Assembly: GCA_016802295.1 (NCBI GenBank)
Contig: JAESIW010000162.1
Location: 793,739-857,738, forward strand
DNA from: Brachionus rotundiformis
Lineage: Eukaryota > Rotifera > Eurotatoria > Ploima > Brachionidae
Length of the DNA: 64,000 nucleotides
Direction: 5' to 3'
The translations under genes were made by a program, and so were the position numbers. Numbering within the stretch: the first letter of the stretch is position 1; each line of letters begins with the position of its first letter. Below are positions 1-10,658 of the stretch, in pieces. The notes under the pieces were generated by a model that saw only the letters and a program-made list of their open reading frames with translations, was not told the origin of the DNA and ran no database searches.

Positions 1-137
1 TCAAAAAGTCAAATTATTTCAAAAAGATAGCCTATAAAAATTATTGCCAAAGGAAGATGAACTATGGACAAGCAAAAATTGAAGAAAAATATGTTTTGAA
101 GTTAGAACAAGAAGAAAACAGATATAAAAAAAAATAA
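1..137 (+). CDS. Possible C-terminal end of an unidentified gene
   Basis: A plus-strand frame is open from the window edge to a TAA at 135-137, about 44 codons, lysine- and glutamate-rich, ending in a KKK tail. An AATAAA-like run follows directly. I do not recognise the protein. LZTR1 must continue leftwards on the opposite strand, so this would overlap it or sit inside one of its introns. The length is only modestly above chance in DNA this AT-rich, so this is a weak call. Confidence 0.22.
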   Translation, partial: KKSNYFKKIAYKNYCQRKMNYGQAKIEEKYVLKLEQEENRYKKK

Positions 138-299
138 AAATCAATTGTTAAATTATTTAAAATCTTATTAAAATAAAAATTTATGTCTAATATTTTCATT
201 ATGTGAAATAATTACACAAAAAATATCATGAAAATATTTAAAAATTTTACACATAAAAAAAATTATTTAAATTTTTATTAAATTTGGTAAAATTCTTAC

Positions 300-2935
300 T
301 TGATTGGCAAGTTTGTATACATTTGCAACAAGTTTAAGTGTTTCAATCTCATTTTCTCTTCCTTCCAAGGAAACAATTCGATCTGTGTACAAAAATTCCA
401 GTACCATTTTCAAAGCCTCGGCACTTTCTTCATTAATACGAATTTCAACAAACTCGTCCTGATTTAGACAAAACGGTGGTGACTTGATTTTGCGCTGTTC
501 TTCCAAATTATACAGAGAATTGGTTGACGAGCTTGAACCAAGTGATACCAAAGCAAATAAAGTAGGTGGCGATGGTTTCAATTTATCCTTAGCATGCTTT
601 ATAAGCTGTCGGAAGTGAGGAGACCGGCTGGCTACAATTGCACAATGCGCCAAAACTGTCTCATTCTGGTTAATTAACAAGTTAATTTTTGCTTGATGTA
701 AATTTTAAATTTACATTGGAACAAATAAACTTCAGATCACAGAACATTTCTTTTTTTAAAATTCTATAAAAGTCATCCTTGAGAGTACACTTGGGCTGAT
801 TGGGAAGCTTAAATCTGAAAAGCTCATTACTGCGAGTATTCTGGTCTCCATTTCCGCCAAAAACATACAGGTGTTCATTTTGAACACTGGCAGCTAGGAA
901 CGAGCGTCCACTAGGTACCTTAAATTTTTTTTAAAGACAAGAAAATAGTTTGTTAATTGTTTAGTACCAATGACTTTCCATGCATGGTAATTATGTTCCA
1001 AGTTTTTGTCTCCAAGTCAAAACAGTACACATCATGAAAAAAGCTATTGCCCAAAAATCCACCATAAATGTAGAGATGGTTATGATGGGCAACCATTATG
1101 TGTCCAGAGCGCCTCTCTGGCGGTGAGCTAGTCCCGCGCAGGATAAAATTGGACGATATTTTAGACCAACTTGGAAAAAAATCTAATAATCAATTTTTCT
1201 ACACATTAAGCAAAAATACTATGAAGTTTTGAAATCAAATTTAAAAAGTAAATTAGACGTTTTTGCGCCACTTTGACCAGAAAAAAGATACATTGCATCT
1301 TGAACAACTGCAACTGGAAAATTACAAACTGTTGATGGTTGGTCACCTGATTGTTCCACTTCGACCCAAGTTTTTGACGAATTTTGTGCTGAATTTAACT
1401 GAATGTGCCACAAATCGTTCAATCTTGCATTGCCATCGTAGCCGGCAAATATCCACAATTTGTGGTCGTAGACTACTGCCCCATGAGCGGCTCTTGGACA
1501 AGGCGCACTAAACAAAAAATTATTTATTTGATAATTTAATACTTTAGGAATTAAGTAAAATTTCTATTTTCTAGCATTTTCTTTCTCAAACAATTTAATT
1601 TTTATTAAATCATATAAAAATTTGATCTAACAGAGTGATGCTAATTCTGGATTTGTCCATACTGTGAGAATTGGAAGTGGAAGACGAGCCAAAATGTGGT
1701 CTACTCAAACTAAAGTGACTAGATAACCATAAAGAAGTAAATAAACAAGATAAAAAAATGTAAAAAATTTTGATTCAGGTATGTAAGAATAATTGGAAAG
1801 CTAAACACATAATTACTTTATGTGGAAAAATACCATTAAGATCAGAATTTGTTATCTATACTTAAAATTAAATTTAGTTCTATATCCAAAAAATTTGAGC
1901 GCTTCTGTCCTTGGGAACTGAGTGAAGATGTTAATTGGAACCAGTTAATTCAAGGTGAATAATTTTTGCCCAAATTCTTTTTCTTATTTAACTAGATTTT
2001 AAATTAAAATTTTATTTTTTATAATTTTAAATCAATTCTATCTGACTTATAAAAAAATTTGTTTATCCCTAAAAATTTTGCTTTTAAATTTCTATTTTAG
2101 CTTCATTGACTTAAAAGCTAAACAATTTATCATCAAAAAAAGAAAATATTTTTGAATTAAACATTCTTTTTTTAATAAAAAATCTCCTAATTTTATAATT
2201 TTATTTTCTTACCTATCTACATTCCACAATATCCAATTGCCGGTACTAAATTTGTATTCGTATAAATCATTTTTATTACATAAATTTGAATTTGAGTTTA
2301 GGTCACCGGTGTATCCGCCTTTTTATTAAAATTTTTGTTAAATTATTATATAAATAATTTAATTTGACATAATGTTACCAAACACGAACATGCTGTTATT
2401 GTAAACAACTGCCGTATGATGGTATCTTGGCGTCGGCGGTGAACCATTGAGAGCCCTTTGGGAAAAATTAATCAATCAAGAGATGCTTTAAACAGAATAG
2501 TGGAAATACCTTCCCCATGAGTTGTTGTTGCAGTCATAGGTGATAAGATCGTTGAGCATATGTTTGCCATTGTCGCCACCAAATACATACTAAATAATAA
2601 GCTAAACTTTACCATAAAGGCTAAATAATCTATTACCAGAGAATTGCCATAAGCAACCATTGTGTGCTTGCTTCTCCTTATAAGATAATAATATTAATTT
2701 GATATTCTACTAATCAATTTAGTTAATCTGGCCAATGTTACTTTGGTCCGATGAATTCATCGCACTCAGACATCTTGACCCAACAACTGCTAGACTGAAA
2801 GTCGGATGTGAGTGAAGCGTTCGAGACCGATATCGATGGCGACACCTGAGACACTGCATCGCTTAGACACTGTCCTATCGAACTGGTCGAGAGCAGCTGA
2901 TAGTTCGATATGGACCTCGTTTCCATATCGGCCAT
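300..2935 (-). CDS. LZTR1: LZTR1-like kelch/BTB protein, 3' part off window
   Basis: LZTR1 is the substrate adaptor of a CUL3 ubiquitin ligase that targets RAS-family GTPases; it acts at endomembranes. Nine exons are visible: 2742-2935, 2637-2676 (40 nt), 2510-2589, 2379-2455, 2213-2318, 1220-1507, 968-1169, 715-918 and 300-665. They give 519 codons with all phases consistent. The start ATG at 2933-2935 is followed by a serine-rich leader and then the family's entry motif SECDEF/RRSKHT. Kelch repeats follow, with YVFGGDNGK, WIFAGYDGNARLND, LFSGQSGAKTSN and LYIYGG. The last exon holds the first BTB domain (VLAHCAIVASRSPHFR, FLYTDRI) and stops at VYKLANQ before a strong GTAAG donor at 298-299. 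The second BTB and BACK regions must lie left of the window. Reading through the donor would give a stop at 267, which would remove conserved sequence. Similarity to human LZTR1 is near-collinear from memory. Confidence 0.93.
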
Positions 2936-3086
2936 CTTCTATTATTGCTTTTAAAATTAACGTAAAAAAATAAGAAAAATAAATATCAAATTTTTATAAT
3001 TTATTTATAAAATAATATAATTAATTAGAAATTTTTTATTCATGTTAGCGAATAAAATCTTCATTTTAAAATAATTTGCATTAAAA
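2936..3086. promoter_or_regulatory. Divergent LZTR1 / LIN37 intergenic region
   Basis: Only 151 bp separate the start codons of LZTR1 (minus) and LIN37 (plus). The sequence is almost pure A/T with no clear TATA box that I would defend. A shared bidirectional promoter is inferred from the spacing alone. Confidence 0.4.
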
Positions 3087-3650
3087 ATGTTTTCTAATTT
3101 CAATCAAAACAAGTCACCAAAAAAAAAAAAGCGAAAGCACAGCGTGGACAACTTGGCTGTAGATGCCAGCAGAGGAGACCACGGCGCTAGTAGTACAACA
3201 ATAAACATTATTGACCGGGTCCTGGACTTGAGCAAGTATGGCAAAGAGACCGGATTGTACACTTTGTCTAGAGACTGGATAAACGCGACTACAATGGTTT
3301 CCGAAGCCAAACAAGTCAAAAAAGAGCCAGTCCATAGTGACCAATCCGAACAGGTTGATAACTATTTTGTTTACCAACTTCCTGGACCTGTTGGCGACAT
3401 TCACTCTCCAAATATAACTCAAATCAATGAAGATATTGCCAAGACAATTAGAAACTCGGAGAAAAGCGATTTGGACCTCATTTCTAGCCTTAATGTTGAC
3501 GAATACATGCAAAGTCATGCTTTGTTGAAGCTTCATGTAAATAGATGGAAGCAAGCCAGGTGCAAGTGGCTTGGTTATTACAGAAATTCAAATAAGGCTT
3601 ATAAAGAGAGTTATAATTGTTTAAAATCTATTTTCGAAGAATTTGAGTAG
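3087..3650 (+). CDS. LIN37: LIN37-like MuvB/DREAM complex subunit
   Basis: LIN37 is a structural subunit of the MuvB core of the DREAM complex, which represses cell-cycle genes through E2F/DP and pocket proteins in the nucleus. This single-exon frame encodes 187 aa. A basic nuclear-localisation-type stretch lies at residues 9-17 (SPKKKKRKH). The first conserved block, around residues 40-66, reads IIDRVLDLS...LYTLSRDWINA, matching the LIN37 pattern of FDRSVDL...LYP.CRAWM. The C-terminal block, around residues 145-187, has LLKLHVNRWKQARCKW and ends YKES...LKSIFEEF, matching the family's NMQRWK.IRQRW and final helix. It is a little shorter than human LIN37 (about 246 aa), mainly in the linker. 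The ATG lies 151 bp from the divergent LZTR1 start. AATAAA occurs shortly after the stop, near 3724. Confidence 0.85.
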   Translation: MFSNFNQNKSPKKKKRKHSVDNLAVDASRGDHGASSTTINIIDRVLDLSKYGKETGLYTLSRDWINATTMVSEAKQVKKEPVHSDQSEQVDNYFVYQLPGPVGDIHSPNITQINEDIAKTIRNSEKSDLDLISSLNVDEYMQSHALLKLHVNRWKQARCKWLGYYRNSNKAYKESYNCLKSIFEEFE

Positions 3651-3835
3651 TTTTTTTCTCTTTTTATCTCTAAAAAATTAACTTGGATACTTGTTTTTTG
3701 TAAATTTATTGTTTAAAAAATTGAATAAAATGTAAATCATTTTTGTGGACTAATTTATTAATTAAATGATAATTTTAAAAAAATTCATGAAAGCTTTATT
3801 TTTACATTAAAATAAAAGTAAGAAAAAAAATAGAT

Positions 3836-4323
3836 TCAGTCAATGTGCATCTCAAGAGTTTTTGAAAGGCCCTCTATTTCGATCTTTTCATAGTACCAAG
3901 TTCGATTGCATCTGCACTTGTTGCCACATTTTGTCGATTTGCACTGCTTGCACGGAAAGTGGCAACCGGGACATCCTTTCCGCAGGCAATCACAAATGTC
4001 TTGTTTGCTCTCTAGGATCTTTCCTTCGTCGTCGTACAAAGGTCTTAAGTTGACATGGTGAACCATTTTGTGAAACATAGATAAGAAAATAGCTTACTTT
4101 GTTCCACTGTCGAATTGGGTCGGACATCTTATTTTACGCTTGCCTTGCGCTTCAAAGTTAAACTTGGAGCCCGGATTCAGAAATTGAAGTCCTCTTAAAG
4201 TTTTTGACTACAATAATTATTAACTATTTGATTTGTTGTGTCAAATTTTACTATTCGTGTTTCTTCTATGGTTTCTGTTCTTTCGGCAGAGGTCTTGGGC
4301 GACACTGAACCTGATTCGGACAT
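3836..4323 (-). CDS. ARL14EP: ARL14EP-like protein (ARF7EP_C domain)
   Basis: ARL14EP was described as an effector linking ARL14 GTPase to myosin 1E; related proteins have also been placed in chromatin complexes, so its role here is uncertain. Three exons are supported: 4252-4323, 4098-4207 and 3836-4043, joined by 44-nt and 54-nt introns, giving 129 aa. Exon 2 encodes TLRGLQFLNPGSK, matching the ALRSLQFTNPG block of human ARL14EP. Exon 3 encodes the cysteine-rich C-terminal domain: DICDCLRKGCPGC, PCKQCKSTKCG, CRCNRTWYYEKIEIEG. The cysteine spacing is that of the family. The human N-terminal half is missing, so this is a short form. A start at an in-frame ATG within intron 2 would skip the conserved LRGLQF block, so I prefer the spliced model starting at 4323. 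Confidence 0.85.
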
Positions 4324-4810
4324 TTTTTATCTAAAGTGATAGTTTAAAAATGATCAATATTTATGCTGTATTTTTTTTCAAATAAAAATTTTAAACAAGC
4401 ATTCTTATTTTAACAAAAAAATAGTTATCTTTCACCGTTAAAAGTTTGTGATTTTCGATTTATGACTTATTGAGTTATTAATTTAATTTTTTAAAAAAGT
4501 TATTTTTAAATAAAGTTATCAAAAAAATCTCTTTTAATTATTTATTATTTTAGAAGATTCTAAGATTCAGCACAACGTGATTGGACTGAGTTGTTACAAG
4601 GGAGTAAATCACAGATCCAAAATTATCTAAATGTAATGTTTAAGAACTCTAGCAGATTAGCCATTTTTGGAACAATTTCTTATCAGATTCAATTTATTTA
4701 CAGATAAGACATTAAAACCAAATGAGATAATTTATTCACCACAAACAAAAAACTGTTAGCCACAAATTTGAAACTTTTCAACACAAAAGTCTTTTAAACA
4801 CAAAAATTTT
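4324..4810. other. Intergenic, nothing recognised
   Basis: About 490 bp of AT-rich sequence between the ARL14EP-like start codon and the inverted-repeat transposon. I see no coding frame with family similarity on either strand. Confidence 0.5.
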
Positions 4811-5619
4811 GGGCTCTTGTCGACTTTGTGATCTTGGGGTTCACATAATATGTGATCATGCTCATCTTGCTGGTCTGGTCTGGTGATAAATATTTGATCA
4901 CATGTTTTTTTTAAATGCATAAAAAATTTTGATCACATTTAATTTTTTTAAGATCACACACTATTAAAAAAAAGATCTTTTATAAAGAAAATAAAAAAAT
5001 ATCAAAATTCTGAATTAGAAAATGAAAATGTTAGATTAAAAAGTAAAATAATTCAGTCAATTTTCTTAATCCAGAGAATGGTACTTGTACCAATAGGATT
5101 GAAAGTTTGTTCTTTGAATTTGGTGAAGAACCTGTTATTGACCAGGCTACAGATTTGGACTCTTAAAGTACAGTTTTTTCGGCATTGAAGGTGAACACAG
5201 CTAAACAAAAAGCCCAGGAATATAAAAACGAGTCTCTTTCTGTCCCCAAGACTTCTGAATTGGCTCAAAATGAAGTTAAACGGGTCTTAAGAAAGCACTT
5301 TAATGGAGTCGGCTGTCCAGTATGCGGAGATATAATGAAGAATGAAAGAGGAGTTAAGTTACATATATCAAAAAAGCATTAAATTTTTCTGACTTTATTT
5401 GTGAACATTTCGTTGATCATTTTTTTTTTCTAAAGATCACATAAATAAAAATTATGATCACATTTTTTTTTAATTATGTTATTGTCGTATTGTATCTAAA
5501 AATTTAAGATCACAAAAACAGTGATCGGTAAAATTTTGAACATTGTCGATCACCAGATCACCATGATCACCATAATCACATATTATGTGAACCCAAAGAT
5601 CACAAAGTCGACAAGACCC
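4811..5619. mobile_element. DNA transposon with about 50-bp terminal inverted repeats
   Basis: The left end (4811-4860) and right end (5570-5619) are near-perfect inverted repeats. Both read inward as GGG(C)TCTTGTCGAC, then TTTGTGATCTT.GGGTTC, then ACATAATATGTGAT. Flanking copies of AAATTTT lie on both sides (4804-4810 and 5620-5626; AAATTTTGG if two G's are counted), a plausible 7-9 bp target-site duplication. The interior near both ends is peppered with GTGATC/GATCAC hexamers, as expected of subterminal transposase-binding sites. The element is about 809 bp and too short for a usual transposase; it carries one small zinc-finger frame. The target-site length would fit a hAT- or MULE-like element, but the ends do not begin with the usual hAT CAG. 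Superfamily unassigned. Confidence 0.75.
5188..5382 (+). CDS. Zinc-finger reading frame inside the inverted-repeat element
   Basis: A frame of about 65 codons ends at TAA 5380-5382, inside the transposon. Its C-terminal third is a C2H2-type finger: CPVCGDIMKNERGVKLHISK followed by KH, reminiscent of the finger found at the N-terminus of some retroelement proteins and in many transposases. There is no ATG at its 5' end; GAAG|GTG looks like a possible splice acceptor. Two upstream frames between about 4998 and 5157 could be earlier exons or a frameshifted remainder; one contains a short charged coiled-coil-like stretch. It may be a DNA-binding accessory protein, a remnant of a transposase, or captured host sequence. 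Function unknown. Confidence 0.4.
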   Translation, partial: KVNTAKQKAQEYKNESLSVPKTSELAQNEVKRVLRKHFNGVGCPVCGDIMKNERGVKLHISKKH

Positions 5620-5639
5620 AAATTTTGGAATGAAAAAAA

Positions 5640-6229
5640 AAGTGGAGTTGTGGAGTTCCTCTCATTTATGTCGTTTTACTTAAGAAAAACTTGAATAACT
5701 TAAGAAACCTTAAGAAATAATTTAATTCTGTAAAATGCTTGATCATTAAGCAACTTTGCTTGATTCGAAAATAAATTTCTGCACAATCCCTACAGAGTAA
5801 TTGCACACTTTTTGAGAGTATTTTTTGATGGTGTGCCAAATGCAGAAATGTTATGAAATCCACCATATCTCAAGACATCAATGACCATGTTCAATATTCA
5901 AGCAGAAAATTGAGAGGAAAAGCAAAAATTTATCTGACTTTTTGGTCATTTATCAGTATTCAAAAAGGCCGACAGTATCATTCTCAAAATTTTGACGATT
6001 TTATCCATAACATACAGTAATTAGACATGTCTTTAAAAAAAGCATAGATTAATGGGAATTAGTATGTAGTGCAATTGCAGTAAATGTCTCAAACACTACA
6101 AATATGATCATAAATTAGCTATCAATTTGCCTTTTACTAAGCTTTAATCAATTTAAAAATTTTTTCTAATTTATAATTATATCTTAATAGAAATCGCTAT
6201 GAGTTTACCAATAACTGAGTAGTTATTAG
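5640..6229. other. Intergenic, nothing recognised
   Basis: About 590 bp between the inverted-repeat element and the LINE remnant. A 66-codon minus-strand frame at 5666-5866 has no recognisable similarity and I treat it as noise. Confidence 0.45.
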
Positions 6230-6999
6230 TATCTGATTTATTACATTTGTTTTTAAATAAAGGATCAACAATAGCTAATTTCCAGTCATCAGGAATCGAG
6301 CAAATAGGTCTGGTAGACCTTTTAGTATCTTAGGATGAATACCAATATTACAAGATGAGCCAGAAGATGGTAATTTATTTAGAGCTTTTTTAATTTCATC
6401 AAGAGAAAATTCATAAAAAGAAAAACCAGGTGTCTGAAAACAATTATTTAATCTTAATTCTTTAAAACCTTATATTTAGCTGAATCATGTTCATCGAATG
6501 ATGAATGATGAAGACGCAATATATGCAAAGCAGCTGTTAAACATCTCAACTTGATCAACCGGATTTTTAACCTTTATATCATCCAAAACTAGTTCTTCTG
6601 GAAAACTGTCAAGATCAGAATCCCCTCTAGCTTTTGACTTGATGACTTGTAAGAATTCCAGACTTTTTTGAAATTTTTGAAATCTTTCGAGGATTAAGAC
6701 CCAAAAAATAATTTCATTTTTGACGGTTTATTTCTTTGAAATCTCTTCTAGCATCTCTATTCAGAATCAAACCAAGGACATGGTTGATTTTTCCTATCTT
6801 TAACTTCTTTTAATGGGCAGCATGTTTCAATTGACAGCAAAATATAGTCTTTAACAAAGTTCCATTTATCTTCTACTCCTGAAAGTAAATTAAAAAATAA
6901 TAAAATGAAACTAATGAAATGTTTCCAACTTGAGTTTAGTGATAATTGGATCCAATTAAGACTGAAGATCTTGAAGGCTTTCTTGAAAGCGGTATACAT
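6230..6999 (-). mobile_element. Decayed non-LTR retrotransposon (minus strand)
   Basis: The minus strand at 6757-6999 reads VEDKWNFVKDYIL..IETCCPLKEV followed by NQPCPWFDSE. This is the linker between endonuclease and reverse transcriptase typical of Jockey/CR1-like LINEs (W..F...I.....P.K......PWF). Downstream to about 6230 the frames are broken but continue to resemble the same protein: FKNFKKVWN, then a piece like SSGSSCNIGIHPKILKG, which is the start of an RT domain. Several stops and frameshifts show it is dead. No 3' tail or target-site duplication could be defined. Confidence 0.6.
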
Positions 7000-7352
7000 A
7001 ACTCATTTTCTGACCTAAGAAACTTATATTTAAAGCAATATGAGTTACCTGATTTTTAACTAAAAAATGAACATCAATTTGAATCGCATCTAATAAAACT
7101 TTCAAGAGCTCGACGATTTTATTCAGATATATAAAAAAATTATTAAAAAAAAGTGTTTAAAAATCAAAATAATACTGGTATAAACTCAAAAAAATTTATT
7201 AAAAATTTTGGATAAAACTTAAAAGTAGCCATTTTTCCTTGATTGAATCAGGCTTAGAATTAAATCAAAATAAAAATAGACAAAAATTTATTCCAAATTA
7301 AAAATAACAATAAATACAGAAAATTTTAGCTTTACATGTTTGAGCACTAAAT

Positions 7353-8498
7353 TCAGAGATTTGAAACCAAGTTTTGTTCCAAGATACCATAGACGTATGG
7401 ACAGTTTTTATTCGCAAAAAACTCGTACAAGCTATAATCGTTGTATTTAACTTGATAATCTTTGCTAAATTTTCCATAAAAATGCACCGAATATGTGTCT
7501 TTGAAGGAAGAAATGTCAATCAAGCCATTTTTGTAGAATAATTTTTTGACGTTTTCCCAATTAATTGGATAAAAATAATTCTCTGGAAACAATTCCACGT
7601 CACATTTGCCAGACAAATTCTCATAGATATTTTCAGTTTTGCAATAGGACTTCAACGATCTCATAAAAACCCTAGGTCCATTGTGGCCCCATTCATTTGA
7701 CTTGTAGTTCATGGTAAAATCTTCTATCGCTTGATGCAAAAACGAATGGTTTTTTCCAAATACTAGAACACCGTTTCCTAAACTAGGCTTTGAAAATTCA
7801 GTTATAGAACCAAGTCCGTTTCTCTTTACCAAAGAGCTTAGTTCACGAATGGTAATTGTGTCCAAGTCTGAATAGTAGCCACCATATTTGTACAACAAGG
7901 CAATACGCATCGAATCTGACAGATCATGGATCCAATATTGGCTTTTGAAAAGGGCGTTCTCTTGACCTAGCCACCAGGTCATAAGAGGTGTACTGTTGAA
8001 CACATCAGCTTCGTTTGTCAATGTGAACTTTATGTTTGGGTACTTTTTGAGCAAATTTGGATCCAATTTGGCACCAAGGGTTATTATATGCACATCTGCT
8101 TTTGGATTGTTGAACGCTGCTGATTCAACGCTGCACAGCTGTTTGTGGTCCAAAAATTTTCTCAACTTGTCTGTCTCGACAAAAAATATGTTGAGTTTTT
8201 GGTCATTGATTACCAATTTAGATGGTAGATATTCATTAACATAAGTTTTTGTTTGAAAATTGTTTACAATTATTACAAAAAGCATTGAAAAAAGTATAAA
8301 TGATGATTTGATGACCTTTTCTGGGTTCCATATGATCCTATTGGCAATATAGAGAAAAAAAATGGCCAAAAAGATGGATGCCAGTTGCGGATTTGGTATT
8401 AAAACATTTTGACTCAATGTATAGATTAATATTAACAATAAACACTTGAGATATTTTGATGGGGAACTATTTTCCATTTTGTATATTTTGGATTCCAT
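7353..8498 (-). CDS. GT32 alpha-1,4-galactosyl/GlcNAc-transferase-like enzyme
   Basis: A single-exon, 381-aa protein of the A4GALT/A4GNT (Gb3 synthase) family, Golgi type II glycosyltransferases that add an alpha-1,4-linked sugar from a UDP donor to glycolipid or glycoprotein. Family blocks occur in order: NIFFVETD at about 103-110; CSVESAAFNNP at 122-132; DSMRIALLYKYGGYYSDLDT at about 195-214, with the metal-binding D-x-D as DLD at 211-213; GNGVLVF near 241; WGHNGPRVF at about 270-278; FPENYFYPINW near 317. The N-terminus is unusual: three hydrophobic segments (about 17-35, 39-57 and 67-81) instead of one signal anchor. Substrate cannot be read from the sequence. The start is the first ATG; a second lies at residue 8. 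Confidence 0.86.
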   Translation of the reverse strand: MESKIYKMENSSPSKYLKCLLLILIYTLSQNVLIPNPQLASIFLAIFFLYIANRIIWNPEKVIKSSFILFSMLFVIIVNNFQTKTYVNEYLPSKLVINDQKLNIFFVETDKLRKFLDHKQLCSVESAAFNNPKADVHIITLGAKLDPNLLKKYPNIKFTLTNEADVFNSTPLMTWWLGQENALFKSQYWIHDLSDSMRIALLYKYGGYYSDLDTITIRELSSLVKRNGLGSITEFSKPSLGNGVLVFGKNHSFLHQAIEDFTMNYKSNEWGHNGPRVFMRSLKSYCKTENIYENLSGKCDVELFPENYFYPINWENVKKLFYKNGLIDISSFKDTYSVHFYGKFSKDYQVKYNDYSLYEFFANKNCPYVYGILEQNLVSNL

Positions 8499-9586
8499 AA
8501 TTTAATAAAAAAGCTAACTTGAAAATCTTCTAGCTATTCACTTAACTATTTGATCTAAATTTTATTTATGTTTTTTTTTTTGCAGATTAAACAAAGATAG
8601 TAAATTGTTTACTTTTTGTTGAGTTTGAAAAAAAAAATATTTAAGATATATTTTTAAATTAATATAATTAATAGAAAAAAATTAAAAAAAATTTACAAAA
8701 ATATTATTAAAGTCACATTATCTAGTTTAGTTCCTAAATAGAATTAGCTTGGCTAGTGATCAATTTAGAAATCAATTCTTGGTAAAGCTTCAACTTTTTT
8801 TTCCTAAAATTTGATTTAGAGTTCATTCAGAAGATCAATTAAAGTAAAAAAAAACAAATTCAAAAATTTTTTATTTAATAAACTAGAAAAAATTAAATAA
8901 ATTGATAGTGAAAATTAACTTAAATGAGGAAATTGATGTCCAATATTTGGAAAATACAAAAGATAATTTGTCACCCTTGTTAAGTGTGTTAAAAGTTTAA
9001 ATTCCTAAGATTATTTTGAACTTAAATTAATAAATAAGTACTTTAAAATGTCAACTTAAAAAATAAAAGTTCTTATCCAAATTTTAGTATTCTTTGTTTA
9101 AAAAAAATGCAAAAATAAGACAATTAAAGAATTCTTTTTTATCAATCTTCAGTCAAGATTTTAATATTTTATAAAAGTTTATCCAAATTACGGTCATTTA
9201 AATTTTACAGAACAAAAATTGTCACACTGGAAAAAAGCTACACAGTTTGAATATATCAAAATATCTCAATAAATGATAATTATTTATACCTTAAAAGAAT
9301 CGAAATTATTCAAATACGAATAAATTTCAATAAAATGACAGATCAATTTTATGGCTGGCCTATTTAAGGCATATCTGAAATGCTCTAAGATGGATATAAT
9401 TTTTTTATCCATTGATGCGAATCGCTAGCAATGAATTTTGATTTTAATTACAGCTAATGCTATTAAAATGGTTTTTTGTTAATCTTATTAAGAAATATTT
9501 AGAACTAATTGGTTCTATTTTCAAAATAAAATATTTCCTTTCAATGCGCACAAAAAAAAAGAATTTATATTGATAAAAAGATTTTA
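8499..9586. other. Intergenic, nothing recognised
   Basis: About 1.1 kb of very AT-rich sequence upstream of the glycosyltransferase and downstream of the first CD225 gene. No credible coding frame, RNA gene or repeat was seen. Confidence 0.5.
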
Positions 9587-9949
9587 TTAATTTTCAAAAA
9601 ATTTAAAAATAAAATAAAAAGTTATGAACAGAAGAACTAAAAAGCTTAAATTGGAAAAAAGTTTGGTTAACTTTTTGTAAAAGACTGCTTTTTTATAATC
9701 TTTTAGAAAGTAATACTTTCTCATCTTAATGGCTGTCAATAAGGAAATAAACCCAGTTGGTGGAAAGCAGAAGAAAGCAATTATTGAAAATTTGCCATAA
9801 ACTCGCACGTCCTGGTGTCTGATTTCGTCTTGATCCGCCTCGGATATTTTGAATAATTCACTTGTTCGTTCATTAAGAATTGTTAAATTGTTTTGATCTA
9901 TAAATATCGACTTATTAAACTCATCATCATTTTCTACTTTTAAACTCAT
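9587..9949 (-). CDS. Small CD225/dispanin-like membrane protein
   Basis: A 120-aa protein. The start is taken at the ATG at 9947-9949 because the preceding sequence looks like a 5'-UTR intron: a GAAG|GTAATT donor near 10000 and an AAAAG acceptor immediately before the ATG. The C-terminal half has two hydrophobic segments in the CD225 (interferon-induced transmembrane/synDIG) arrangement: a first one with AFFCFPPTGFISLL, a basic cytoplasmic loop KMRKYY..KDYKKAVFYKKLTKL, then LSFLVLLFITFYFIF. The FC(F/W)P.TG motif is the family hallmark. CD225 proteins are intramembrane or hairpin proteins affecting vesicle fusion and receptor traffic; the role here is unknown. A longer relative lies just upstream at 10659-11489, suggesting tandem duplication. 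Confidence 0.72.
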   Translation of the reverse strand: MSLKVENDDEFNKSIFIDQNNLTILNERTSELFKISEADQDEIRHQDVRVYGKFSIIAFFCFPPTGFISLLTAIKMRKYYFLKDYKKAVFYKKLTKLFSNLSFLVLLFITFYFIFKFFEN

Positions 9950-10658
9950 CTTTTTAAAATAAACTTGAATTAATTTATTAATTTTGCAAAAATTACCTTC
10001 AATATTCAAACTTTAAGCCATGCTAGAATTTAAATACTTGTTTAAAATTATTAAATATCAATCACGTGACTTGACCAATGCTCGGTCGGACTATTCTTGG
10101 CAAATTTGAATGCTTGGCTTTTAAATAAATCAACTCCAAGTCTTAAAATTCTAGAACTTTTTGTTTAAAACTGTGTCTAAGATTTTTTAATAAGAAAAAA
10201 ATTTACATATATAAAAGATTAGATTTTTTAGTAAGCATATAATTTAAGAAAATTTGAAAATTTAAATAATTGCTGGAAAAAAATAATCTTTTCCAATATT
10301 GATATTTTATATTTTTAATTTACAGCTAATTAGTATTTTTTATTACTAAATTTCGGCTATTTTAAATAGTTATTATTTTTGATAATGTTTAAATACCATC
10401 AAGCTAAAGACTTAAGGATCCAGGTCCAGATCCAGTGATTCTAAAACATATCAAGTGATATTTTAAACAATAATAAAATTTGGACAATTAATCAAAATTT
10501 TTATTTGTAAAACTATTATCAATTATTATTCACAAAAAATTACCGATTTATCTTAAATAAATTAATAAAAAATATTTTGTTCAAAATTGAAAAAAAATTA
10601 GAATTTTGCGTAAAGAATTAATTAATAATTTAAATTATTACCCGGATTATAAAAATAA
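9950..10658. other. Intergenic between the two CD225-like genes
   Basis: About 700 bp, AT-rich. It contains the probable 5'-UTR exon and intron of the smaller CD225-like gene (roughly 9950-10005). Nothing else is recognised. Confidence 0.5.

Noticed and set aside
267..299. LZTR1 ending at 267
   Set aside because: A strong GTAAG donor at 298-299 lies exactly where the conserved BTB sequence would continue.
4028..4078. Alternative ARL14EP start MFHKMVHHVNL
   Set aside because: It lies in intron 2; the spliced model adds the conserved LRGLQFLNPG block and closes in phase.
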